From positions 1 to 64,000 of the forward strand of contig JAFWOU010000019.1 in the NCBI GenBank assembly GCA_017509715.1: a stretch of DNA of 64,000 nucleotides, in the 5' to 3' direction. The position numbers were made by a program, and so were the translations under genes. The stretch is from Paludibacteraceae bacterium (GTDB lineage Bacteria; Bacteroidota; Bacteroidia; Bacteroidales; Paludibacteraceae). Positions 56,609 to 64,000 of the stretch are shown here, in pieces (the first letter of the stretch is position 1; each line of letters opens with the position of its first letter). The notes under the pieces are model-generated. The model worked only from the letters and a program-made list of their open reading frames with translations, ran no database searches and was not told where the DNA came from.

Positions 56609-57853
56609 GTGAAGACACTCTATAAAAATATGGTTTCGTTGGGCGTGTTGCAGGTGGCTAACTACCTCATACCGTTCTTGGTACTGCCCATCATCAGCCG
56701 CGTGCTGGGTCCTTCGCTGTTCGGTAGCATCAGTTATGCGCAGAATATCGTAACCTATCTGACCCTGCTCATCAACTACGGTTTTGAGTACTCCGCCACG
56801 CGCCAGATCTCGATAGCGAGAGATGATAAAAAGAAGACGGATGCCATTTTCTGGTCGGTGATCGTGGCCAAGACGGCATTGCTGGGTATCTCGTTCCTGA
56901 TCCTGGCCATACTACCGGTATGGATGCCGCGCGTAGCCTGCGACCCGCAGCTGTATATCTACACGGCGCTGATGAATATCGGTATCGTGTTCTTCCCCAC
57001 CTGGTACCTGCAAGGCATGCAGCAGATGGATAAGATGGCGTGGGCGAATTTCTTCACCAAACTGCTGGGCGCCGTACTGGTGCTCTACTTCGTACGCGAG
57101 GCGTCGGCCTATCGGCTCTATCCGCTGCTGATGTCGCTTGCCGGCATCGTGATAGGCATAGGGGCGATGGTCTATGTGATACGTCATTTCGGTATCAGCC
57201 GTCCATCGCTCACGCGCGAGACGATGCGCGAGGTGATGCAAGCCGGAGCCCCGATATTTCTGAATAACCTCTTCATCGCTTTCTACACGACGGCCAATAT
57301 GACGATACTCGGCTTCTACGTTGCCGATGACGTGATCGGTTATTTCTCCGGTGCGCAACGACTGATCCAGGCGCTGAATATGGTGGTGGTCCTGCCCGTC
57401 AGCATGGCAGCCTACCCGGAGATCAGTCGCCGATTTGCAGCCTCGAAGCAGGAAGGCGTACGGATGCTCAAGCGTGTGCTGGTGTGGGCAGGAGGTGCTG
57501 CGGCCGTAGTGTCGGTGCTGACCTGCCTGTGTGCCCCGCTCATCATCCGCATCATGTACGGCGCAGGTTTTACGCCATCGGTAGCGCTGCTGCGGTGGCT
57601 GTCGCCCATACCCTTCCTGGTGATGGTGGCAACGCTACTCACCGTGCAGGGATTGTATGGCATGGGTTTGCAAAAGTGGGCACCGTGGGTGGGACTGACG
57701 CTGGCCATATGCTGCGTCGGAATGAACCTGCTGTTGCTCCCGCGCATAGGCGTGACGGGCGTATGCATCAGTTGGATTGCCGCCGAAGTGCTGGAGTGTG
57801 TGCTGGTAGGTACTATATTATTGACCCGAGGTAAACGCGTATGTTCTATCTGA
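56609..57853 (+). CDS. Oligosaccharide flippase (Wzx-like, MOP superfamily)
   Basis: About 414 residues from a GTG at 56609 (MKTLYKNMVSLGVLQVANYL); starts further upstream lie on the transcription start, and an ATG at 56630 (MVSLG) is the alternative. Twelve or more membrane helices; N-terminal signature ANYLIPFLVLPIISRVLGPSLFGSISYAQNIV is typical of polysaccharide flippases. It would flip lipid-linked sugar units to the periplasm for polymerisation. First gene of the cluster; its end overlaps the polymerase start by 13 nt. Confidence 0.9.
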   Translation: MKTLYKNMVSLGVLQVANYLIPFLVLPIISRVLGPSLFGSISYAQNIVTYLTLLINYGFEYSATRQISIARDDKKKTDAIFWSVIVAKTALLGISFLILAILPVWMPRVACDPQLYIYTALMNIGIVFFPTWYLQGMQQMDKMAWANFFTKLLGAVLVLYFVREASAYRLYPLLMSLAGIVIGIGAMVYVIRHFGISRPSLTRETMREVMQAGAPIFLNNLFIAFYTTANMTILGFYVADDVIGYFSGAQRLIQALNMVVVLPVSMAAYPEISRRFAASKQEGVRMLKRVLVWAGGAAAVVSVLTCLCAPLIIRIMYGAGFTPSVALLRWLSPIPFLVMVATLLTVQGLYGMGLQKWAPWVGLTLAICCVGMNLLLLPRIGVTGVCISWIAAEVLECVLVGTILLTRGKRVCSI

Positions 57854-59022
57854 TCTGCTTCGTCATATTGCTGGTGCTGGCCATCCTGAATGTCCAGATG
57901 CACGACCGCCTGAGCAATCAGATGCTCTCAGGCTTGGCAGCGCTTCTGCTGATCGGCATTGCAGGTCTGCGCTATGAGACGGGCGGCGACTGGGACACGT
58001 ATGCCACGCTGTTCAGAGAGTTCCCCTACCTAAGTCGGCTGATCGGTCATCCTAAGGAACTGATGGCGCAGCAGGTGGAAGAAGGCTTTGTACTGCTCAA
58101 CGCGGTGATTAAGCAATTGGGCGGCACGGTGCAGCACCTCTTCTTTGTGGTGACAGCCGTGAACCTGACGCTCATCACCTGCGCCCTGCAACGCTATACC
58201 AAGTATCCCGTCGTGGCGCTGCTGTGCTACTACGGTATCCTGTATTTCCAACTGGAGATGATCTATATCCGGCAAGCGACAGCGGTGGCGCTCTGCTTCT
58301 TTGCGCTGCAGTATATCCCGGCACGCAAGATCTGGAAGTATATGCTGATTATCGTACTGGCCTGTACGTTCCACCGCGTAGCGGCGCTCATGATACCGCT
58401 CTACTTCCTACTGGATCGGAAGCTGCCCGTATGGGTATATGCTGCGGCCGTGGGTGTCGGGGCCTTGCTGATGTTGATAGGCATACCGTGGATACAGAAG
58501 ATCTTTCTGGCCGTAGCCGGTCTACTGGGCGACAACTATGCCGAGAAAGCCGAGTACTATACGGATAACGCCCTGTTTGCTGTGGGTCGCGGACTGAGTA
58601 TCGGTTTTGTGCTCAACCTGGCCATACTCGCTGTGGTGCTCTACTTCAAGGACAAACTGGATGAGTTGCCCTACGGCACGATCATGCTCAATATGTTTGC
58701 GCTGAGTCTGCTGCTCTACTACTATTGCTTTGAGTTGGTGGAGGTCAGCAACCGCGTGAGGATGTTCTTCCTCATCGGTGTCATCGCCTTGCTGCCGATG
58801 GTGCTGGAGGTGCTACCGATCTTCCTGGAACGGCTGGCGGGACTCATTGTAGTGGCGTTGTACTGCTTCAGTTTTGCCCGTGGCATCTTCCTGGAGCGTC
58901 CGGAAGCGGCCGCCTATAACCCGTATCAGAACTATATCGAATACAAGATCCATCCGCGTCCCAGCACCGGTAAGCAACGCTTGGACCAGAGTAAGAAAGC
59001 CTTCCGCAACGATCGTAAATGA
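57841..59022 (+). CDS. EpsG-family polysaccharide polymerase (Wzy-like)
   Basis: 393 residues with about ten membrane helices. The EpsG-type motif GLRYETGGDWDTY (about residues 41-53) follows the first two helices. Members polymerise exported repeat units into capsule or exopolysaccharide chains. The partner flippase is directly upstream and glycosyltransferases follow, which supports the role. The C-terminus is a soluble basic tail (HPRPSTGKQRLDQSKKAFRNDRK). It overlaps the next gene by 4 nt. Confidence 0.88.
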   Translation: MFYLICFVILLVLAILNVQMHDRLSNQMLSGLAALLLIGIAGLRYETGGDWDTYATLFREFPYLSRLIGHPKELMAQQVEEGFVLLNAVIKQLGGTVQHLFFVVTAVNLTLITCALQRYTKYPVVALLCYYGILYFQLEMIYIRQATAVALCFFALQYIPARKIWKYMLIIVLACTFHRVAALMIPLYFLLDRKLPVWVYAAAVGVGALLMLIGIPWIQKIFLAVAGLLGDNYAEKAEYYTDNALFAVGRGLSIGFVLNLAILAVVLYFKDKLDELPYGTIMLNMFALSLLLYYYCFELVEVSNRVRMFFLIGVIALLPMVLEVLPIFLERLAGLIVVALYCFSFARGIFLERPEAAAYNPYQNYIEYKIHPRPSTGKQRLDQSKKAFRNDRK

Positions 59023-60128
59023 GTCACGTGCTGTTCATATCGCATGCCCGCGGGGTACATGGTGCTGAAGCGGTGATGGTGCAAGCTATCCGAGCCTGCG
59101 CTGCGCGGGGCGTACGCGTGACGGTGGTAGTGCCCAGTATCGTGCCGGACCAGGGCATGGAGGAGGTGCTGAAGGGTATTCAGGGCGTGCAGATCCTCGC
59201 CTTGCCGTACCGTGCAGCGGGGGTACATGCCTGGCGTACGATCATAGTGGGGCTATACAACGCACGCGCTTTACGCACCCTGAAGCAGTACGTACAACGT
59301 GAGCAGGTGAGCACCATCTATTCGTGTTCATCCATTACGATATTAGGGGCGGCGGTGGCGCGCGCAACGGGTGTGCGCCACGTATGGCATTTCCACGAAC
59401 CCGTGGACCATCGCTTCGGATGGCACCGGTCGCTGACGGGTATGTACCGCCGATGGGTAAGACAAGCGGACCGTATTATTTGTATCTCGAAGGCGCAGCA
59501 AGAGGAGTGGGAACAGACCTTGGGAATGAAACTGCCGAACGCCAAGATCGTCTATAACCCCATCAAGCGGATTGTGACGACGAACCCGGAGCCGCACGAA
59601 GGCATACGGATCGGATTTATCGGGCATTTCGAAGAACGAAAGAATATCCCTATGTTGGTGCGCGTCTTCGAACGTCTGCATACCACGCAACCGAATACAG
59701 CCCTTTGGCTATGCGGTGCCACGGGCGAAGAGGACCGACGTTATATAGCCGAGATGACTACGCTGCAGTCGCCCGTTCTAGAGGTACAGCCGCAGACGCA
59801 AGACGTGGCGGCGTTCTACAGCCGGATAGATATCCTGGTGCTGCCCTCGTGGCGCGAAACGATGCCGCTGGTGGTGCTGGAAGCTATGCAGGCCGGCGTA
59901 TGTGTGCTGCAGACCGACCGATCGGGCATGAAGGAACGGATAGCGGATGGCAGGGAGAGTCTCTTCTTCGCGCCGGAAAATGAAGAGGAACTGTATACCC
60001 TGCTGGAGCAATGCTGCACGGATGCCGAATACCGTCAAAAGATCGCCGCAGCCGGAAGGAAGAAAGCCCTGGAATTAGTGAACCACTCGTCGTTTGACGA
60101 ACAAATAGAGAGAGAGTTATGCGAGTAA
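59019..60128 (+). CDS. Glycosyltransferase family 4
   Basis: 369 residues, GT-B fold. The N-domain starts MSHVLFISHARGVHGAEAVMVQAIRACAARG (the glycine-rich acceptor loop); the C-domain has GIRIGFIGHFEERKNIPMLVRVFERL and the donor-binding E-x7-E region RETMPLVVLEAMQAG. It adds a sugar to the growing lipid-linked unit in the cytoplasm; sugar specificity cannot be predicted. It overlaps the WbsX-like gene by 10 nt. Confidence 0.92.
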   Translation: MSHVLFISHARGVHGAEAVMVQAIRACAARGVRVTVVVPSIVPDQGMEEVLKGIQGVQILALPYRAAGVHAWRTIIVGLYNARALRTLKQYVQREQVSTIYSCSSITILGAAVARATGVRHVWHFHEPVDHRFGWHRSLTGMYRRWVRQADRIICISKAQQEEWEQTLGMKLPNAKIVYNPIKRIVTTNPEPHEGIRIGFIGHFEERKNIPMLVRVFERLHTTQPNTALWLCGATGEEDRRYIAEMTTLQSPVLEVQPQTQDVAAFYSRIDILVLPSWRETMPLVVLEAMQAGVCVLQTDRSGMKERIADGRESLFFAPENEEELYTLLEQCCTDAEYRQKIAAAGRKKALELVNHSSFDEQIERELCE

Positions 60129-61183
60129 TAGCCTATTATCTGCCGCAGTTTCATGCGATACCGGAGAACGATGCCTGGTGGGGAAAAGACTTCACCGAAT
60201 GGGTGAGCGTGCGTAACGGCCGTCCGCTCTATCGGGGACATCAGCAACCCATCGAACCCGGTGAACTGGGCTATTACAACCTGCTGGATGCGGATATCAA
60301 GGAACGTCAGGCAGCGCTGGCACGTGAGGCGGGCGTAGAGGGATTCTGCTACTGGCACTATTGGTTTGGCGGTAAGGAGCTGTTGGAAAAGCCGCTGCAG
60401 CAAGTGATGGCGAGTGGAAAGCCGGACCTGCCGTTCTGCCTCGGTTGGGCTAACGAGAGTTGGAAAGCCAAGACCTGGCTCGACCAGCAGAAAGCGCCTG
60501 ACCGTATGCTCATTGAGCAGACCTACTCGCCGGAAGATGACAAAGCGCATTTTGAAGCGATCCTGCCTATGCTGCGCGATAAACGCTATATACAGGTGGA
60601 CGGCAAACCGCTGCTGATGGTCTATCGTCCGTTCGACCTGCCGGATGGCAAAGCATGGACGGCACGCTGGCAACAGATGGCTAAGGAGGCGGGACTGAAA
60701 GGACTGTATCTACTGGGGCACGTAGCGTATCAAAAGCAGATAGACGAGGTGCTGGCAATGGGATTTGATGCGGTGAACTTGGTGCCGCTGGGAGATACCA
60801 AACGGGATAAATGTCTGGCGTTGCGTCATTTGCCGACTCTGATCAAGCATCTTCGGGGTAAATCGCCCTTGGTATATGATTATGCGAAAGCCATCAAGGT
60901 CTTTGCTGAACCGGCTATGCAACGCGAAGAGGTCGTACCGACTATTTTACCCGGATGGGATCATTCGCCACGCAGCCGTATGCGTGCATTTGTGATGAAT
61001 AACTCCACCCCCGAGGCATTCAAGGCACATGTACAGGCAATCAAAGCCATCGTCGATAAGAAGCAAAACCAACTCGTCATGCTCAAGTCCTGGAACGAAT
61101 GGGGGGAAGGCAACTACATCGAGCCTGACAAGCGCTGGGGGAAACAATATTTGGAAGTTTTAGGAGAAGTACAAAGCCGATGA
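60119..61183 (+). CDS. WbsX-like protein (GH99-like domain)
   Basis: 354 residues. WbsX family hallmarks: VIAYYLPQFHAIPENDAWWGKDFTEWVSV at the N-terminus, GVEGFCYWHYWFGGKELLEKPL, FCLGWANESWKAKTW and LKSWNEWGEGNYIEPDKRWG. The fold resembles GH99 endo-mannosidase, but in glycan clusters these proteins are treated as glycosyltransferase-linked; actual activity is unsettled. It sits within the cluster with overlapping ends, implying involvement in the same glycan. Confidence 0.9.
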   Translation: MRVIAYYLPQFHAIPENDAWWGKDFTEWVSVRNGRPLYRGHQQPIEPGELGYYNLLDADIKERQAALAREAGVEGFCYWHYWFGGKELLEKPLQQVMASGKPDLPFCLGWANESWKAKTWLDQQKAPDRMLIEQTYSPEDDKAHFEAILPMLRDKRYIQVDGKPLLMVYRPFDLPDGKAWTARWQQMAKEAGLKGLYLLGHVAYQKQIDEVLAMGFDAVNLVPLGDTKRDKCLALRHLPTLIKHLRGKSPLVYDYAKAIKVFAEPAMQREEVVPTILPGWDHSPRSRMRAFVMNNSTPEAFKAHVQAIKAIVDKKQNQLVMLKSWNEWGEGNYIEPDKRWGKQYLEVLGEVQSR

Positions 61184-62124
61184 GAGTGACATTTGACAAT
61201 ATAATCTTTTCACTTCAGCGTTACGGAGGTATCTCCGTGGTGTGGAATGAATTGTTATCGCGTGTGCGAGTGGACAAGGATTTGCAGGTGACGGAACTCG
61301 ATTATCGCGAAGCATTGGAGCCGAGGTGGATGGAGCGGTACCGCATACCAGCCTATACAGCAGAAGAACCCTCTATTTTCCACTCCTCCTATTTTCGGAT
61401 CTTACCGCAAAAAGGGGTATATAACGTGACTACGGTGCATGATTTGACCTATCATTATTACCGGAAAGGTTTGCCGAAAGCGGTTCATCTCTGGGAGGAA
61501 GAACGGGCACTGCGGCATAGCGAGGCAGTCATCTGCATCAGCGAGAATACCAAACGCGATCTGATGCGTTTCTATCCATGGTTGCAAGAGGACCGGATCC
61601 ATGTGGTGTACAACGGCGTGAGTGAGGCATTTGCCCCGATTCCATCGGCACAAAAAAAAGGATACCTGCTCTTCATTGGCAATAGTATGGTGGATTACAA
61701 ACGCTACGATGTGGCGCAAGAAGTGGCACGTCTGACGGGATTGGAGTTGCGCACCCCTACCTGCGTCTCGCAAGCGGAACTGAATACGCTCTACAATGAG
61801 GCCCTGTGCCTGTTGTACCCTTCGGACTATGAGGGATTCGGTTTGCCGATTCTGGAAGCACAGAAAGCCGGTTGTCCGGTTATTGCCCAAGGCCGCTCCT
61901 CTATCCCCGAAGTGATGGGTGAGGGCGGATGGATGGTGCAGCCCGATACACCGCACCGTATGGCGCAAGAGATGGCAGCTATCGTTGGCGAGATACAATC
62001 GCGCTCCACGCAGCAGATGATTCAGAAAGGAATGGAGAACGCCAAGCGGTTCTCCTGGGATAAGACATACCGACAGACTAAACAAGTATATGAAAATATC
62101 TATCATAACCATCACCTACAATAG
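61180..62124 (+). CDS. Glycosyltransferase family 4
   Basis: 314 residues, short GT-B type. Motifs: VTFDNIIFSLQRYGGISVVWNELL, TVHDLTYHYYRKGLPKAVHLWEEERALRHSEAVICISENTKRDL (sensor of acceptor), then GYLLFIGNSMVDYKRYDVAQEV and YPSDYEGFGLPILEAQKAGCPVI with E-G-F-G-L-P-x-L-E. Similar proteins transfer mannose or related hexoses. It overlaps the next gene by 35 nt, the longest overlap in the cluster. Confidence 0.92.
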   Translation: MRVTFDNIIFSLQRYGGISVVWNELLSRVRVDKDLQVTELDYREALEPRWMERYRIPAYTAEEPSIFHSSYFRILPQKGVYNVTTVHDLTYHYYRKGLPKAVHLWEEERALRHSEAVICISENTKRDLMRFYPWLQEDRIHVVYNGVSEAFAPIPSAQKKGYLLFIGNSMVDYKRYDVAQEVARLTGLELRTPTCVSQAELNTLYNEALCLLYPSDYEGFGLPILEAQKAGCPVIAQGRSSIPEVMGEGGWMVQPDTPHRMAQEMAAIVGEIQSRSTQQMIQKGMENAKRFSWDKTYRQTKQVYENIYHNHHLQ

Positions 62125-62860
62125 CGCCCGTACCATACAGCGTGCGTTGGAGAGTGTGCAGAGCCAGACTTACAAGGATATTGAGCATATCATTGTAGAC
62201 GGTGCTTCGACCGATGGTACGAAGGAACTGATTGAGGACTATGCAGAGAAGGTACAAAGCCACAAGGGACTAGGTACGAAGGAAGTGCGATGGGTGTCGG
62301 AGAAGGACAAAGGTATCTACGATGCGCTCAACAAGGGTATCCGCATGGCTACGGGCGATGCGATCGGTTTTCTGCATTCCGATGACGTGTTCTATAGCAC
62401 GGACTCGGTAGCACATATCGCCCGGGCGCTGGAGGAAGAGGGCGTGCAGGTGGTGTATGGCGATCTGCAGTACTGCAACGGCGAGAAAGTGGTGCGCCGC
62501 TGGAAGAGCAACGACTTCAACCCGTGTGCACTCAAATATGGCTGGATGCCGCCCCACCCGACGGTCTATGTGCGCCGCGAGGTGTATCAGGAGGTAGGCG
62601 AATACGACGAGTGGTTTCGTATCTCTGCCGACTATGACATGATGCTTCGTATCTTCACGGCCGGTTATCGGAGTCGTTACCTGCCGGAAGTGCTGGTGTC
62701 AATGGAGGTAGGTGGTGCGAGCAACAAGAACACCAAGGCACGGCTCTCTAAGACCCAGGAAGACTATATCGTGCTGAAGAAAAACCACGTCGGAGCCGGC
62801 TATCTGACCGTGGCTTGCAAACAGTTGCGCAAAGTAAAGCAGTTTATCCGCAAAGAGTAA
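62090..62860 (+). CDS. Glycosyltransferase family 2
   Basis: 256 residues, GT-A fold. ISIITITYNSARTIQRALESVQSQTYKDIEHIIVDGASTDGT, then KGIYDALNKGIRMATGDAIGFLHSDDVFYS (D-D of the metal site), and HPTVYVRREVYQEVGEYDEWFRISADYDMMLRI. The chain matches the GT2 subgroup often called WcaA-like, which adds hexoses. The start ATG 62090 lies inside the end of the previous gene. Confidence 0.93.
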   Translation: MKISIITITYNSARTIQRALESVQSQTYKDIEHIIVDGASTDGTKELIEDYAEKVQSHKGLGTKEVRWVSEKDKGIYDALNKGIRMATGDAIGFLHSDDVFYSTDSVAHIARALEEEGVQVVYGDLQYCNGEKVVRRWKSNDFNPCALKYGWMPPHPTVYVRREVYQEVGEYDEWFRISADYDMMLRIFTAGYRSRYLPEVLVSMEVGGASNKNTKARLSKTQEDYIVLKKNHVGAGYLTVACKQLRKVKQFIRKE

Positions 62861-62865
62861 AAGCG

Positions 62866-63684
62866 ATGCTCAACATATCGATCGTACTATATCATCCGCG
62901 GTGGGAACAGGAGGTGCTGCCTCTTGTGGAGGAACTGTTGCGCGTTAAGAACCTCAGGAAACTGTACCTGATTGATAATTCGGAAGAGGAGGCGAATGGC
63001 GAATGGTGCCTCCGGGCACTCCGAGATAGAGCGAAGGGGCAGAAGTTGCGCTATATTTTCAACGGGCAGAATTTGGGCTATGGTCGGGCGCATAACATCG
63101 CGCTCAGGGAGAGCGTGTTCTATAAGACGCCCTTCCACCTCGTGATGAACAGCGACATACAGGTGCGGGCGGAGGATATCGACCAGATGCACGACTTCAT
63201 GATGCAGACGCCGGAGGTGGGGCAACTCATGCCGCGCGTCATCTCGCCCGACGGAATGCAGCAGTACTTAGCGAAGCGTCTTCCGACGCCGCTGGATGTC
63301 TTTGGACGTCGCTTCCTGCCGGCATGGCTCATGGCGCGCCGAAACCGCCGTTACGAGTTGCGCGACCTGGACCTGACGCGTCCGCAGAATGCGCCGTACC
63401 TAAGCGGATGCTTTATGTTTCTAAGGATGGAGGCGGTGCTCCAGGCTCGGCTGTTCGACGAGCGCTACTTTATGTACCCCGAGGATATCGACCTGACGCG
63501 CACCATTCATCGCAACTGGCTCACGCTCTACTATCCGGCTTGGACTATTACGCACGCACATACGCGGGCATCTTATAAGGAAAAGCACATGCTCCGAATT
63601 CATATCCGGAACATGTGCCGCTATTTCAATAAGTGGGGATGGTTGTTCGATAAAGAGCGCACGCTCTTCAACAATAGCCTATAA
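62866..63684 (+). CDS. Glycosyltransferase family 2 (rhamnosyltransferase-like)
   Basis: 272 residues from ATG 62866 (MLNISIVLYHPRWEQEVLPLVEEL); an upstream extension overlapping the previous gene is rejected. Features: YLIDNSEEEANGE, FNGQNLGYGRAHNIALRESVF, LVMNSDIQVRAEDIDQM (metal site), and YLSGCFMFLRMEAVLQARLFDERYFMYPEDIDLTRTIH, the C-G-x-F-x-x-R ... E-D-x-D-L pattern of WbbL-type enzymes. It is the last gene of the cluster; its stop is the first TAA of an eight-unit heptamer array. Confidence 0.92.
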   Translation: MLNISIVLYHPRWEQEVLPLVEELLRVKNLRKLYLIDNSEEEANGEWCLRALRDRAKGQKLRYIFNGQNLGYGRAHNIALRESVFYKTPFHLVMNSDIQVRAEDIDQMHDFMMQTPEVGQLMPRVISPDGMQQYLAKRLPTPLDVFGRRFLPAWLMARRNRRYELRDLDLTRPQNAPYLSGCFMFLRMEAVLQARLFDERYFMYPEDIDLTRTIHRNWLTLYYPAWTITHAHTRASYKEKHMLRIHIRNMCRYFNKWGWLFDKERTLFNNSL

Positions 63685-63737
63685 CCCGTAACCTGTAACC
63701 CGTAACCTGTAACCCGTAACCTGTAACCCGTAACCCT
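63681..63737. repeat. Heptamer array GTAACCC/GTAACCT x8
   Basis: Eight units between convergent genes; TAA occurs in all three plus frames. The GT2 stop is inside, and the last bases form the stop of the opposite gene. Confidence 0.95.
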
Positions 63738-64000
63738 TACACCGACATCAGTCGGTAGCTCAAATAGCCTGCATATACTAATAACAGTACGGCGCCTCCC
63801 CAGCGCTTGAGTTCACGTTCGCGGTTGGTCTTCACCAGCAACCATACCAATATGCTGCCCAGCGCAGCCATCCAGGCATCTACTTCTATCCCATCGTAAG
63901 CCGGCAACGGACGCACCATAGCACTCGTGGCCAGTACGAAGAAGACGTTGAAGATATTCGAACCGATCACGTTACCCAACGCGATGTCGCAGTTGTGCTT
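63737..64000 (-). CDS. Calcium/sodium antiporter, CaCA family (C-terminal part; runs off right edge)
   Basis: The frame is open to the window end, showing the last ~87 residues. The sequence DIALGNVIGSNIFNVFFVLATSAMV is the second alpha repeat of CaCA exchangers of the YrbG type (G-N-V-x-G-S-N-I-F-N), followed by two more membrane helices (AWMAALGSILVWLLVKT; WGGAVLLLVYAGYLSYRLM). They exchange Ca2+ for Na+ or H+ across the inner membrane. Its stop lies at the end of the heptamer array. Confidence 0.88.
   Translation of the reverse strand, partial: KHNCDIALGNVIGSNIFNVFFVLATSAMVRPLPAYDGIEVDAWMAALGSILVWLLVKTNRERELKRWGGAVLLLVYAGYLSYRLMSV

Noticed and set aside
63681-63737. Telomere-like TAACCC repeat
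   Set aside because: The unit alternates GTAACCC/GTAACCT, lies between two genes, and belongs to the same class as other intergenic heptamers.

Overview
The window looks like a chromosomal segment of a Bacteroidales bacterium. Twenty promoters can be read by eye, most as TTG-N20-TAnnTTTGC, the Bacteroidetes -33/-7 type; start codons lack clear Shine-Dalgarno sequences; and gene order and families (hemD-rnpA-yidD, DUF4271, FISUMP and BspA-like secreted proteins with a shared C-terminal tail, DUF4294, floA-nfeD, short topA, ParE without GyrB features) are typical of that order. I cannot name the genus.

Region 1 (1-10.1 kb, minus strand) is accessory DNA in three consecutive transcription units, each beginning right after a terminator. 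From right to left: (a) a small membrane protein gene broken at a G9 tract, a tiny secreted protein, a type III restriction-modification pair (mod, res) and a coiled-coil protein; (b) a phage-like early operon with an HNH endonuclease, small proteins, a zinc protein and a replication-initiator-like protein whose gene carries four 21-bp iterons beside an AT-rich stretch, the layout of the lambda origin inside gene O; (c) a holin-like protein and a DUF5675 protein running off the left edge, preceded by a strongly folded leader RNA. This is probably a prophage or related element.

Region 2 (10.1-20.6 kb) holds a promoter-driven 44-codon gene, a 63-bp relic of an ATPase gene, an orphan promoter-terminator unit that could make a ~60-nt RNA, three large secreted proteins built from shared modules (FISUMP-like, YD-like, leucine-rich), a TPR-membrane-HTH protein and an AAA ATPase of the DUF234 type.

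Region 3 (20.8-46.4 kb) is housekeeping core: efp; a long minus-strand run acpP-fabF-wHTH-asd-U32 peptidase-DUF4271-hemD-rnpA-yidD-trmD-psuG; parE; nfeD-floA-amidase-recJ-tdk-priA-CPBP protease; topA; tRNA-Pro(CGG); a Sua5/YrdC protein; a sugar transferase; DUF4294; proS.

Region 4 (46.4-55.8 kb) is an AT-richer island between proS and rpsP. It has hairpin-rich repeated non-coding elements, a DUF4143 ATPase, an unknown protein, a membrane-anchored Mrr-like nuclease in an operon with an ArdC/ImmA-like metallopeptidase and a nucleotidase, then a secreted protein and a dual-specificity-phosphatase-like protein. The last two operons share a palindromic site beside their promoters. It ends in about 1.5 kb of non-coding, repeat-rich DNA. 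This is the best place for an undescribed defence-like system.

Region 5 (55.9-64 kb) has rpsP and a surface polysaccharide cluster (flippase, EpsG-like polymerase, two GT4, a WbsX-like protein, two GT2), and the end of a CaCA-type antiporter.

Across all regions, many intergenic gaps are filled by short tandem arrays, mostly of 7-bp units containing TAA, TGA or TAG, which often carry the stop codon of the upstream gene and run up to the start of the next one.
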